Shown here: one piece after another, positions 25,018 through 32,907 of the stretch | How the letters are laid out: every line of letters begins with the position of its first letter | Numbering within the stretch: the first letter of the stretch is position 1 | Assembly: GCA_964515335.1 (NCBI GenBank) | Contig: CAZETS010000003.1 | Span: 52,312 to 116,311 of the forward strand | Direction: 5' to 3' | Length of the DNA stretch: 64,000 bases | Origin: TMED88 sp964515335 | Lineage (GTDB): Bacteria; Myxococcota_A; UBA9160; UBA4427 | Position numbers and translations under genes: made by a program | Notes under the pieces: generated by a model | Database searches by the model: none | What the model was told of the DNA's origin: nothing | Seen by the model: the letters and a program-made list of their open reading frames with translations, nothing else

Positions 25018-25491
25018 ATGGTGGGCCGAGGCACGTACGCGCTGGTGCTTCGCTGCCGTGAGCGGGCGCTCGTGCGGGTGGGGGCTCTCGGCGACGTCGA
25101 GCTGCTGCCGGGCTACCTGGTGTACGTGGGGAGTGCGTTCGGTTCGGGCGGACTCGCCGGCCGGCTTCGTCATCACGTCCGGAGCGTGAAGCGCCCGCGT
25201 TGGCACGTCGACTACGTGCGCGGCCGGGCAGAGACGGTCGGGGCCTGGTGGGCGGCCGGCGCACGCAACCTCGAGCACGAGTGGGCGGGTTCGATCGCGC
25301 AGCTGCCCGGCGCATCGGTCCCGAAGGCCGGCCTGGGGTCGTCGGACTGCCGGTGCCCGAGCCATCTGTTCCGGCTGCCGCGCAGTCCGCGTGGTGGGTG
25401 GTTCGCGGCGGCGCTCGGTGGATGTGGCATTGCGCCGCAGGCGAGCTTCGTGACGGCCGCTGATTTGCTCGGGTCGCCACCGCGCCGCTGA
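25018..25491 (+). CDS. DUF123 / GIY-YIG-like protein
   Basis: 157 residues. GTYALVLRC opens the domain, GYLVYVGSAFG replaces the GIY...YIG strands, GLAGRLRHH carries the conserved Arg/His, and CRCPSHLF is near the end. This is the DUF123 group, related to endonuclease III-associated nuclease-like domains. Catalytic activity is unproven. Start ATG 25018 or GTG 25021. Confidence 0.8.
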   Translation: MVGRGTYALVLRCRERALVRVGALGDVELLPGYLVYVGSAFGSGGLAGRLRHHVRSVKRPRWHVDYVRGRAETVGAWWAAGARNLEHEWAGSIAQLPGASVPKAGLGSSDCRCPSHLFRLPRSPRGGWFAAALGGCGIAPQASFVTAADLLGSPPRR

Positions 25492-25580
25492 GTGCGGTCG
25501 CGAGGCGGATCGCGCCTTGGGTAATCGGCGGCTTTCGATTGACCGTTGCTCGGCCGAAGGGCGATACTGGTAGCCGACCG

Positions 25581-25970
25581 ATGAATACGACTCGCACGGT
25601 TCTACTCGAGTCACCCGAGGTGAGCGTCGACGGGCGGCAGCTCCGCATCGACGGATCTTCGTACGCGCTGGCCGAGATCGAATCGACCGGGATCGAGCGC
25701 GTCCCCACGGCGGCCACCGGGCCCATCCTGATGATTGCCGTTGGTGCGATCTGCCTGTTCTCCGCATTCGGTGAGGCGGGCCTCAGCCGGGCGCTGCTCG
25801 GCGTCGGGCTCTTGTTGGGCGCGGCGGGCTGGTGGATCCGCAAGAAGCCGACCTTCAAGGTGGTGGTCCGGACGCCCGCGGGCGAGTGGGCGCCCTTCGA
25901 GAGCCGAGACGAGTCGGCGTCGGCTCGTGTGCTGGCCGCCGTTCGAGAGGCCCGTGGCCACCCCGCGTAA
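25581..25970 (+). CDS. DUF6232-like two-membrane-segment protein
   Basis: 129 residues. An N-terminal small beta domain (VSVDGRQLRIDGSSYALAEI) is followed by a hydrophobic hairpin at about 46-85 and a second beta strand pair. This resembles DUF6232 proteins, which occur near STAND-type and other signalling genes. Function unknown. ATG 25581 replaces the longer frame start at 25539. Confidence 0.7.
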   Translation: MNTTRTVLLESPEVSVDGRQLRIDGSSYALAEIESTGIERVPTAATGPILMIAVGAICLFSAFGEAGLSRALLGVGLLLGAAGWWIRKKPTFKVVVRTPAGEWAPFESRDESASARVLAAVREARGHPA

Positions 25971-25988
25971 GCGGATCGGCGGCCCTGC

Positions 25989-26389
25989 GTGACGGGGCCC
26001 GACACCCGCGCCTTCGTGGTCTAGGAGAGCGATCGGCCGGTCGAGCGATCCGAGTCGGCCGAGCACGGCGAGTTCTGGTCGCGCACCCTGGTGAGCGCCG
26101 ACCGCTCGCCGAGCCGGGCGTTGACGGTCGGTATCGCGGAAGTCGAGCCGGGGGGGGGACCACGCCACCGCGGCCTCATCACCACGCCGAAGCCGAGGTC
26201 TACCCCGTGCTCTCCGGTGAAGGCGAGGTTACGATCGACGGCGTGCGCCACCCCGTCCGGGTTGGCGCCACCGTCTACATTCCCGGCTATGCGTCGCACG
26301 TGGCAACCAACACCGGCTCAGGCCTCCTGCGGATCGCCTGCGTCTTTCCGACGGACTCGTTCTCGGACGTGCTGTACGAGTATCTCTAG
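25989..26389 (+). pseudogene. Cupin-domain gene with in-frame stop and frameshift
   Basis: Starting at GTG 25989 the frame reads VTGPDTRAFVV, then TAG at 26022-26024, then ESDRPVERSESAEHGEFWS and TVGIAEVEPGG. After a run of nine G (26150-26158) the continuation PHHHAEAEVYPVLSGEGEV and the rest of a cupin barrel are in another frame, ending at 26389. Metal ligands HHH and the distal H of SHVATN are intact. Two lesions suggest decay, although the G run could be a sequencing error. RALTV-GxAxxxPG layout is typical of small cupins. Confidence 0.65.
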
Positions 26390-26424
26390 AGCCGCAGGCC
26401 CCGACGCAAGCGGAGGAGAACGGC

Positions 26425-26904
26425 ATGACGAACGAAAGCCCGGTGGTCGACGCGAAGGCCGGATCACCGCCCCCGCGCTGGGTCTTGAAGACGATGACGC
26501 GGCTGCACGTGGCGTTGAACCGGCTGAGCGGGGGTCGGCTCTTCAACACGCTCGCCGGTGACGACGTCTGCTTCGTCACGATGACCGGGGCGAGGAGCGG
26601 GCGCGAGCTGACGATTCCGTTGATGTACGTGCCCTACGGCGAGGGCGTGCTGCTGGTGGCCTCACAGGGCGGCGCCGACCGGAATCCGGTCTGGTACCGC
26701 AACCTGGTCGCGCATCCCGAAATCGAGGTGAGGCACCGCGGGCGGGCGATGCGGCTGCGCGCGCGTCTGGCCGAGACGGGCGAGAAGACTGCGCTCTGGC
26801 CGATCTGCGACGACCACTACGCGCCGTTCGCGCAGTATCGCCGGCGCACCATGCGGGACATCCCGATCTTCGTCTGCGAGCCGCCCGCGTCTGCGTCCAC
26901 GTAG
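26425..26904 (+). CDS. Deazaflavin-dependent (F420) nitroreductase-like protein
   Basis: 159 residues of the DDN family (PF04075), split beta-barrel reductases that use F420 in actinobacteria. Seen: LNRLSGGRLFNTL, VTMTGARSGRELTIPLMYV near 50-68, then NPVWYRNLVAHPEIEVRHRGR, the most conserved segment, and a WPICDDHYAPFAQYRRRT tail. ATG 26425 follows GGAGGAG. The substrate is unknown. Whether the host makes F420 is an inference from several such genes. Confidence 0.87.
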   Translation: MTNESPVVDAKAGSPPPRWVLKTMTRLHVALNRLSGGRLFNTLAGDDVCFVTMTGARSGRELTIPLMYVPYGEGVLLVASQGGADRNPVWYRNLVAHPEIEVRHRGRAMRLRARLAETGEKTALWPICDDHYAPFAQYRRRTMRDIPIFVCEPPASAST

Positions 26905-26909
26905 CCGGG

Positions 26910-27581
26910 TCAGTCCCACTCTCCGGCGTCGGTGTTCCCCCAGGCGCCGAAGTAGGTCACCTCGGCGGCCGGCCGCCGTCTGACGGGGCCGAAGCGGCCG
27001 AGCGGCCAGCCGATCGGAATCGAGACCACCACGCCGTACTCGGTGGGGATCCCGTAGCGGGCGTGCAGCTCTTCTTCGAAGACCTGGTGCATGGTGGTCA
27101 GCGTCGCGCCGAGCCCGAGGGCGCGGCACGCCAGCAGGATGTTCTGCACGCACGGGTAGGCGGCGCCGTAGTTGGGCGGGGCGAGTCCCTTGCGCTCGGC
27201 TTCGGGCACCTTGAAGGGCCAGTCGCGCTTGCCGCAGACGAGCAGGATCAGCGGCGACTCGTGGATATGGTCCATCTGGTACCGCAGAGCCCGAAGCTGG
27301 CGGCCCATCGGCGAACGGTCGTCTTCGTCGACCGACAGCCCGCCGAAGCGCGTCGCGATGGCGTCGCGGTAGCGGTCGCCGAACCAGCGCTTGCCTTCGT
27401 CGTCGTGGATGACCACGAAGGACCACGGCTGCGTGTTCATGCCCGAAGGCGCCTTCACGCCGGTGTCGAGCACCTTGCGGAGAGTCGCGAGCGGCACCGG
27501 GTCGGGCTTGAGGCGGCGCATGGCGCGCATCTGGCCTACCAGATCGAAGAACGGCGGGTTCTCGGGGAGCGTGTCGGTCAC
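26910..27581 (-). CDS. Nitroreductase family protein
   Basis: 223 residues. FMN-site motifs are MRAMRRLKPDPVP near 15-27 and APSGMNTQPWSF near 41-52; VQNILLACRALGLGATLTT and PIGWPLGRFGPVRR match the enzyme at 9225, so they are paralogues. GTG 27581 preferred because AGGAC precedes it by about seven bases; ATG 27596 is the alternative and a longer open frame to 27782 is unlikely. Converges on the deazaflavin gene with five bases between. Confidence 0.87.
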   Translation of the reverse strand: MTDTLPENPPFFDLVGQMRAMRRLKPDPVPLATLRKVLDTGVKAPSGMNTQPWSFVVIHDDEGKRWFGDRYRDAIATRFGGLSVDEDDRSPMGRQLRALRYQMDHIHESPLILLVCGKRDWPFKVPEAERKGLAPPNYGAAYPCVQNILLACRALGLGATLTTMHQVFEEELHARYGIPTEYGVVVSIPIGWPLGRFGPVRRRPAAEVTYFGAWGNTDAGEWD

Positions 27582-27730
27582 GGCGTGTCCTCGCATGTCG
27601 AGGCCGGGCAGGCGCCCGGCCCCGCCTCGGCGGCCGGCGAATACTGCCAGAGCGCAACCCCACCGACCACGTCGATCGGCCGCCGCGCGGCCGGCTCGAC
27701 GCCGCTCACCTGGCCTGATATCCAGTCGGT

Positions 27731-28300
27731 GTGTCGACCGGCGATCAGGACGAACAGAGGGGCGTGCTGCGCGGGATGGCAATCGGCGCCGCGATCACGG
27801 CCGTGTCGATCGCCGCGGCCATCGCCCGGCCGCCCGAGGCGCTGATTCCGGGCCGGCTGTTCGCGAATTCGATCGAGCGCGCCCTGGCCTGGGACGTCTT
27901 CGTGGTGGCGTGTCTGCTGGCCAACATCGCAGTGCTGGCCCGGCACCGGTTCTCGACGCCCGAGGACATCGGGGGCGGGGCGCAGAGCGGGGGCACGGCC
28001 CGCGCCCGCGCGCTGCAGGGTGCGCTGCAGAACACGCTCGAGCAGGTGGTGCTCGCGGTGTTCGCCCACCTGGCCTGGGCGGCCCTGATGCCGCGCGAGT
28101 GGCAGGCGGTGGTGCCGGTCGCGGTGGCGCTCTTCGTGGTGGGGCGGCTGCTCTTCTGGCGCGGCTACGCGCGCGGGGCGCCGGCCCGGTCGCTGGGCTT
28201 CGCGCTCACCTTCTACCCGAGCGTCGCGATGATGCTCGTGCTGCTCTGGCGCGTCGTGGTGGGGCCGATCACGCAGTCGGCCCTCCACGCCGCGGCTTGA
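27731..28300 (+). CDS. MAPEG-family membrane protein
   Basis: 189 residues, four membrane segments. LQGALQNTLEQVVLAVFAHLAW near 95-115 holds the N-x-x-E pattern of MAPEG proteins (glutathione S-transferase/FLAP relatives). Start GTG 27731. It is 10 bp upstream of a lysoplasmalogenase gene, and a second MAPEG gene follows that one, so the three form a lipid-related cluster (inference). Confidence 0.8.
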   Translation: MSTGDQDEQRGVLRGMAIGAAITAVSIAAAIARPPEALIPGRLFANSIERALAWDVFVVACLLANIAVLARHRFSTPEDIGGGAQSGGTARARALQGALQNTLEQVVLAVFAHLAWAALMPREWQAVVPVAVALFVVGRLLFWRGYARGAPARSLGFALTFYPSVAMMLVLLWRVVVGPITQSALHAAA

Positions 28301-28310
28301 GGTCCGGACA

Positions 28311-28958
28311 TTGCTTCCCGCCGCCGTCTGCGTATTCGCGTTTCTCGCGCTGCTGGTCGCCGAGCGCATCGACTCGTCGGCGGGCCGCGCCGTCGCGAAG
28401 CTCACCGCGTCGACGGCCTTCGTATGGGCCGCCGTCTCGTGGGGCGCCGTCGGCAGCGACTTCGGCCGTGTCATGCTGTTGGGGCTTTCGCTCTGCTGGC
28501 TGGGCGATGCGCTGCTGCTGCCGTCCGGGCAGACGATCTGGTTCAAGCTCGGCATCGCCGCCTTTCTGCTGGGGCACGTCGCGTACACGGTCGCCTTCAT
28601 GGGGCTCGGACTCGACGGCGTCGCGCTGGTGCTCGCCGCGGCCGCGCTGTCCGGGTTGGCGTGGGTGATCCTGAGGTGGCTGCGTCCCCACGTACCGTCC
28701 GCGTTTCGCTGGCCGGTCGCGAGCTACGTGATCGTCATCTTCACGATGGTGGCGGCGTCGATCGCTGCGGTGTTGGCCGGCGCACCGCCCGTCGTGGCCC
28801 TCGGCGCGATCGGATTTGCGGCCTCGGACGTCTCGGTGGCACGCGAGCGCTTCGTCGCCAGCAGCTTCGTGAACCCGGCCTGGGGGCTGCCCGCCTACTA
28901 CGTCTCGCAGCTCGCGCTGGCGTGGTCGGTCTCGCAGGTGCCGGCGGCGATCGATTGA
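28311..28958 (+). CDS. Lysoplasmalogenase (YhhN family)
   Basis: YhhN/TMEM86 proteins hydrolyse the vinyl-ether bond of lysoplasmalogens. 215 residues with about eight membrane helices. Motifs: SLCWLGDALLL near 62-72, FLLGHVAYTVAF near 85-96, and GFAASDVSVARERFV near 170-184, with the conserved acidic residues. TTG start at 28311 with GAGGTCCGG upstream. Flanked by MAPEG genes on both sides. Confidence 0.87.
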   Translation: MLPAAVCVFAFLALLVAERIDSSAGRAVAKLTASTAFVWAAVSWGAVGSDFGRVMLLGLSLCWLGDALLLPSGQTIWFKLGIAAFLLGHVAYTVAFMGLGLDGVALVLAAAALSGLAWVILRWLRPHVPSAFRWPVASYVIVIFTMVAASIAAVLAGAPPVVALGAIGFAASDVSVARERFVASSFVNPAWGLPAYYVSQLALAWSVSQVPAAID

Positions 28959-29048
28959 CCCGGGACACCGGCGCCGGCATGTTGCGTTACCCGGCGGGCG
29001 GCCGGGCCGCATCGGCCCGGCTTCTACTCCTGAACGAAAGGCAGCAAC

Positions 29049-29441
29049 ATGACGACGGCGCTCACCTGCATCGGCCTACTCGGACTTCTGCTCTTCGGTC
29101 TCGGCCTGGCGGTGTCGCTCTTTCGAGGCCGCACGCAGACGATCATCGGCCACTCGAGCGATCCCACCGACACGCTCCACAAGCTGGTGCGCGCCCACGC
29201 CAACACGGCCGAGTACGTGGGCGTCCTCGCGGTGCTGATCTGGCTGGTTGGCAGCCGATCCCCTTCGACGTGGGGATCGATCTGCATCATCGGCGCCACG
29301 TTCAGCCGCTACCTGCTGGCCGCCGGGATCGTCTTCGGGGCGACGCTCGACAAGCCCCACCCGCTGCGCTTCCTGGGAGCTCTCTTCACGTACGTGTTCG
29401 GGATCGCGATGTCTCTCTCGCTGATCCAGAGCCTCTTCTAG
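29049..29441 (+). CDS. MAPEG-family membrane protein (short)
   Basis: 130 residues, four membrane segments. LVRAHANTAEYVGVLAVLIWL near 47-67 carries the MAPEG N-x-A-E-Y motif; ATFSRYLLAAG and LRFLGALFTYVFGI follow. ATG 29049 follows AAAGGCAGC. It could be a glutathione-dependent enzyme, but no activity can be read. Separated by 90 bp from the lysoplasmalogenase. Confidence 0.82.
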   Translation: MTTALTCIGLLGLLLFGLGLAVSLFRGRTQTIIGHSSDPTDTLHKLVRAHANTAEYVGVLAVLIWLVGSRSPSTWGSICIIGATFSRYLLAAGIVFGATLDKPHPLRFLGALFTYVFGIAMSLSLIQSLF

Positions 29442-29461
29442 CCGGCCCCGAGGCGACCGGC

Positions 29462-30145
29462 TCAGATCCAGGCGAGCGCGTCGGCGAGGATCGGCGTGGC
29501 GGCGGACTTCGCGCACTCGCCATGCGCGATGAGCAGCCGCTCGGACTTCCACGCCAGCACCTTTTCGCGCGCGATGCGGGCCGGCCCGCGCTGCAGGAAG
29601 CTGGCCCGCCACTCGCGCGGTGTGCTGCCGCGGTCGCCGACGAGCCCGTCGAGCTTCATCAAGGCGCCCTTCCACCCCGTCATGGACGGCTCTGGATGAC
29701 GCTGCACGAGGTCGCAGACGATCGCCGTGCGCGACCTCCGATGAAAGAACGCCACCTCTTCCATGACGAGGGAGCCTCGGAAGATCACCTGGTCGATGTC
29801 GTCCGCCCAGGCTGAGTCGGGCTCGTCGCCGAGCCCGGCGTGGAAGTACAGGTCCGTCCGCTTCCTGGCGAGGCCGGGCGGGGCGTACAGGCGTGCGTCT
29901 GGAAAGCGAGCAACCCACTCCTGGAGGAAGAGGTGGTGGATCTTGTTGGGCGACACGATGTGACGCACCGGCCCGATGGCCTCGACGGCCGCGGCGAGCT
30001 CTTCGCTGATCGCCACCGGCGACCACACCCAGGCCGTGCCGTCCGACAGTCTGACGACGGCCATGCGGGTCGGGTACGGGAAGCCGTAGAACGAGACGAC
30101 CGGGCCTTCCGCGACCCAGAGCGACGGGGCGAACTCGTCGAGCAT
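29462..30145 (-). CDS. DUF4336 protein (MBL-like fold)
   Basis: 227 residues. DUF4336 proteins resemble metallo-beta-lactamase folds but keep only part of the metal site: VSPNKIHHLFLQEWVARFP near 66-84 contains the paired histidines, and LLIAHGE near 208 is the late His. MLDEFAPSLWVAEGPV opening is typical. Function unknown. It lies 41 bp downstream of the CBS gene on the same strand and may close that operon. Confidence 0.82.
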   Translation of the reverse strand: MLDEFAPSLWVAEGPVVSFYGFPYPTRMAVVRLSDGTAWVWSPVAISEELAAAVEAIGPVRHIVSPNKIHHLFLQEWVARFPDARLYAPPGLARKRTDLYFHAGLGDEPDSAWADDIDQVIFRGSLVMEEVAFFHRRSRTAIVCDLVQRHPEPSMTGWKGALMKLDGLVGDRGSTPREWRASFLQRGPARIAREKVLAWKSERLLIAHGECAKSAATPILADALAWI

Positions 30146-30186
30146 GGCGACAGGGTACCGTCGCCGCTGCCGGTTGGCCCGAGGCG

Positions 30187-30588
30187 CTACGGCTGCGCGG
30201 CGAGTCCGCGAAGAACCAGCTGGTCGTAGCTGACGACCCCCGTGATCCGGTCGCCCTCGGTCACCGGTGCAATCGAGATTCCGAAGCGGTGGAACAGCCG
30301 GGCGCAGTACCGGATGTTCATGGTCGGCCGCACGGTCAGGACCGGCTTGGACATGATCTCGTATACGTTGGTCCTTTCCGGCGGGCGGTGCGGAGCCAGC
30401 ACGTGCTCGGCGATGTCCCGCGTCGTGATGAGCCCGAACTCGTCGTTCTCGTCCCGTTTGGCGACGACGAGAAAGCTCGCGCTCCTCTCCCGCATGAGGA
30501 CGAGCGCCTCCGCGACCGTGGCAATTCCCTGCACCGTCGCGTACTCGGCGTTCATCACGTCGGCCACTCGTAGGATCGTCTTCTCCAT
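30187..30588 (-). CDS. CBS-domain pair protein
   Basis: 133 residues forming a single Bateman module. First CBS about 8-65 (VADVMNAEYATVQ, GLITTRDIAE), second about 75-133 (IMSKPVLTVRPTM, ITGVVSYDQLVLRG). Such modules bind adenine nucleotides or SAM. Start ATG 30588 with AGGAG upstream; it shares one base with the TGA of the PII-like gene (TGATG). The likely partner is the DUF1538 membrane system encoded upstream. Confidence 0.88.
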   Translation of the reverse strand: MEKTILRVADVMNAEYATVQGIATVAEALVLMRERSASFLVVAKRDENDEFGLITTRDIAEHVLAPHRPPERTNVYEIMSKPVLTVRPTMNIRYCARLFHRFGISIAPVTEGDRITGVVSYDQLVLRGLAAQP

Positions 30589-30941
30589 CACAGCTCCTCG
30601 TTGGCGAGGCTCGGCGTGATGCTCTGGACCTGGTGGGCGACTCCCACCGCGTCCTCCACATCGACTTGAAACGCGATGCCCGTCCCCGGAGTCGAATCGA
30701 ACTCGCCCGTTCTTCCGACGGTCTCCAGAATGTGGCGCGCCCGATGCTCTTCGACGAGCAGCAGGACGACGTCCCGTTGCGTTTCGAGTGTGAGCCCGAA
30801 GAAGGTCTTCTTCTTCTCGAGGCCCTCGCCCCGCGCGCTGGTGAGCACCGTGCATCCGGTAGCGCCCGCTTCCCGGGCTGCCTCCGTGACGACCCCCGTC
30901 AGGTGGTCATCCACCATGGCAATCAATAGCTTGAATCTCAT
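30588..30941 (-). CDS. PII-like signalling protein
   Basis: 117 residues with the ferredoxin-like PII fold: KLLIAMVDDHLTGVVTEAAREAGATGCTVL at about 4-33, a T-loop region about 36-58 rich in Gly and Lys (GEGLEKKKTFFG), VVLLLVEEHRARHILETV near 62-78, and a C-terminal GIAFQVDVEDAVGV strand. The T-loop uridylylation tyrosine of GlnB is absent, so it is a PII-like, not a classical, protein. Its ATG overlaps the stop of a DUF1538 gene by four bases. Confidence 0.8.
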   Translation of the reverse strand: MRFKLLIAMVDDHLTGVVTEAAREAGATGCTVLTSARGEGLEKKKTFFGLTLETQRDVVLLLVEEHRARHILETVGRTGEFDSTPGTGIAFQVDVEDAVGVAHQVQSITPSLANEEL

Positions 30942-31756
30942 GGCCCTTCCTCCTGCGATCCTATCAGGTCCGTCTCTGCCCCGGCGCGCTCGGCGCGATC
31001 GCGACGTGCCAACCATTCCGAGATCTGGGCGTAAGCCATCACGGTCATCATCGGAAAGAGGCTCGCGAAAGCGATCAGGCCGAAGCCGTCGATCAACGGA
31101 CTGCGGCCGGGGAGGGACTCGGCGAGTCCGAGCCCGAGGGCGGCGACCAGCGGCACGGTCACCGTCGACGTCGTCACTCCTCCGGAATCGTACGCGAGTG
31201 GCACGATCATCCTCGGTGCGAAGAGCGTTTGCACGATGACCACCACGTAGCCCACGCCGATGAAGTAGTGGAGCGGTGTGCCCAGGACGATCCGAAGGGT
31301 GCCCAGGCTGATTCCGATCGCGACCCCGGTCGCGACCGCGAGCCGCAGCCCCCACGAGCCGATGGCTCCTGCAGTGAGGCTCTCGGCCTTCTGCGCGACG
31401 GCGATGAGAGCCGGCTCGGCGATCGTCGTGCTGAAGCCGATCGCGAAGGCAAACAAGTAGATCCACGCGAAGGCCGCCGGGTCCGCGCTCTGACCGGCTT
31501 CGACTCCCAGGAAGCTCGGGGCGGAGAACTGGGCGGCCATCGTCTTGCCGACGGGGAATACGGTCTGCTCCAGGCCGATGAGAAAGAGCACGAGGCCCGC
31601 GAGGACCATCAGGAACCCGCTCACGATCCGTCTCGGGTCGGGCAGCTTCTTGCGCAGGACGAAGAGCTGGAAGAAGACCAGTATCGCGGCGATCGGCAGG
31701 ACGTCACGAATCGTCTCGCCGGTCGTCCGAAGCAGCTCTTCGAGCAGAGAGATCAC
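30938..31756 (-). CDS. DUF1538 membrane protein (second copy)
   Basis: 272 residues, about seven membrane segments. Core motif AYDSGGVTTSTVTVPLVAAL near 204-223 is shared nearly word for word with the gene just upstream, followed by a GLGLAES and IDGFGLIAFASL block. A GFSTTIAEPALIA stretch lies near 120. These look like transporter or channel subunits of unknown substrate. GTG 31756 overlaps the upstream stop (GTGA); the downstream ATG overlaps this stop. Confidence 0.85.
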   Translation of the reverse strand: MISLLEELLRTTGETIRDVLPIAAILVFFQLFVLRKKLPDPRRIVSGFLMVLAGLVLFLIGLEQTVFPVGKTMAAQFSAPSFLGVEAGQSADPAAFAWIYLFAFAIGFSTTIAEPALIAVAQKAESLTAGAIGSWGLRLAVATGVAIGISLGTLRIVLGTPLHYFIGVGYVVVIVQTLFAPRMIVPLAYDSGGVTTSTVTVPLVAALGLGLAESLPGRSPLIDGFGLIAFASLFPMMTVMAYAQISEWLARRDRAERAGAETDLIGSQEEGP

Positions 31757-32484
31757 AGCAGGATCCCGTAGAGGAGGACGAAGACGATCGGCGTCAGGGA
31801 CGCGAAGGCGATCAGCCCGAAGCCGTCGATGGCGGGATTGCGGCCCTCGATCGAAGAGGCCAGACCCACACCGAGAGCAGTAACGAGCGGCACCGTGATG
31901 GTCGACGTCGTGACGCCCCCCGAGTCGTACGCGATGCCCACGATCTCGGCCGGCGCAAACATCGTCATCGACACGACCAGCAGGTAGCCGCCGGCGATCA
32001 TCAGATGGATGGGCCATCCCGCCAATATCCGGAAGACGCCCAATACGATGGCGACCCCGACGGCCGCCGCCACCGTGAGCCGAAGGCCGAGCGCGTAGCG
32101 GTCGCGCGCAGTTTCCGAGTCGGTGATGACGCCGGCATGTGCGGCGACTTCCGACGCCTCTTCGGCGATGGCGATGAGCGCGGGCTCGGCGACGGTGCTG
32201 CCAAAGCCCAGAGCGAACGCGAAGGCGAGCAGCCAGCTCACGGAACCCTTCCGGGCGAAATCGTGTGCCATGCTCTCGCCGAGCGGGAACAGCCCGACGT
32301 CGAGGCCCCGCGTGAAGAGGGTGAGGCCGAGCAGGAGCAGGACGAGCCCGACCAACGCCGATCCGAGGTTGGGAAACGGCTGCCGCAGAACGGCCAGCTG
32401 GAAGATCGCAATGACCAGAACGATCGATGCGAGGTCGCGCGCGCTGCCCGCCTGCAGGCGGAGGAGCGATCGAAGCCAAGTCAC
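31753..32484 (-). CDS. DUF1538 membrane protein (first copy)
   Basis: 243 residues. Same blocks as its neighbour: GFGSTVAEPALIAIAEEAS, AYDSGGVTTSTITVPLVTAL and IDGFGLIAFASLTPIV. GTG 32484 removes an N-terminal tail without hydrophobicity; ATG 32541 is an alternative. With the second copy, PII-like and CBS genes it forms a four-gene run with one- to four-base overlaps, so a heteromeric membrane complex with nucleotide-sensing regulators is likely (inference). Confidence 0.83.
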   Translation of the reverse strand: MTWLRSLLRLQAGSARDLASIVLVIAIFQLAVLRQPFPNLGSALVGLVLLLLGLTLFTRGLDVGLFPLGESMAHDFARKGSVSWLLAFAFALGFGSTVAEPALIAIAEEASEVAAHAGVITDSETARDRYALGLRLTVAAAVGVAIVLGVFRILAGWPIHLMIAGGYLLVVSMTMFAPAEIVGIAYDSGGVTTSTITVPLVTALGVGLASSIEGRNPAIDGFGLIAFASLTPIVFVLLYGILL

Positions 32485-32653
32485 GCTGCGGACGACTCCT
32501 CGTTGCTCATGCGGGTGCTTGCGCTGCGCCTCCCCCAACATACCGAACCCCGGCTAGCTTCCGGGCTGCGCGGCTGCGGGCGCCGCCGCTCCTGCTCGCG
32601 GAGTTCACGGCGCGGCCCTTCGTCCGCAGACGCGCTCTCATAGGAGCAGATTC

Positions 32654-32887
32654 ATGCCGAGTGCGCTCGAGATCGCCACGTCCGGGCCCGTCGTGCGGCG
32701 TGCGCTCGGGTATGCGGTCGTCGTGGGGGCGATCCTGATCTCCATCAATCACTTCGATGCGCTGCTGCGCGGTGATGTCGACACGCTGCGCGTCATCAAG
32801 ATGGCGCTGACGGTGCTGGTGCCGTACACGGTGTCCACGCTCTCGAGCGTACAGGCGTTGCGCACGAACGCGCAGTCGCCTCCCTGA
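32654..32887 (+). CDS. nrtS: NrtS-type nitrate/nitrite transporter small protein
   Basis: 77 residues with two membrane segments: RALGYAVVVGAILISINHFDAL near 16-37 and KMALTVLVPYTVSTLSSVQAL near 49-69. The Asn/His between helices and the LVPYTVST motif match NrtS proteins known from cyanobacteria and other bacteria. ATG 32654 follows AGGAGCAG. Divergent from the DUF1538/PII-like operon with 169 bp between, which may hold shared regulation. Confidence 0.78.
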   Translation: MPSALEIATSGPVVRRALGYAVVVGAILISINHFDALLRGDVDTLRVIKMALTVLVPYTVSTLSSVQALRTNAQSPP

Positions 32888-32907
32888 CGGGCGTCCGCGT
32901 CGACGCC

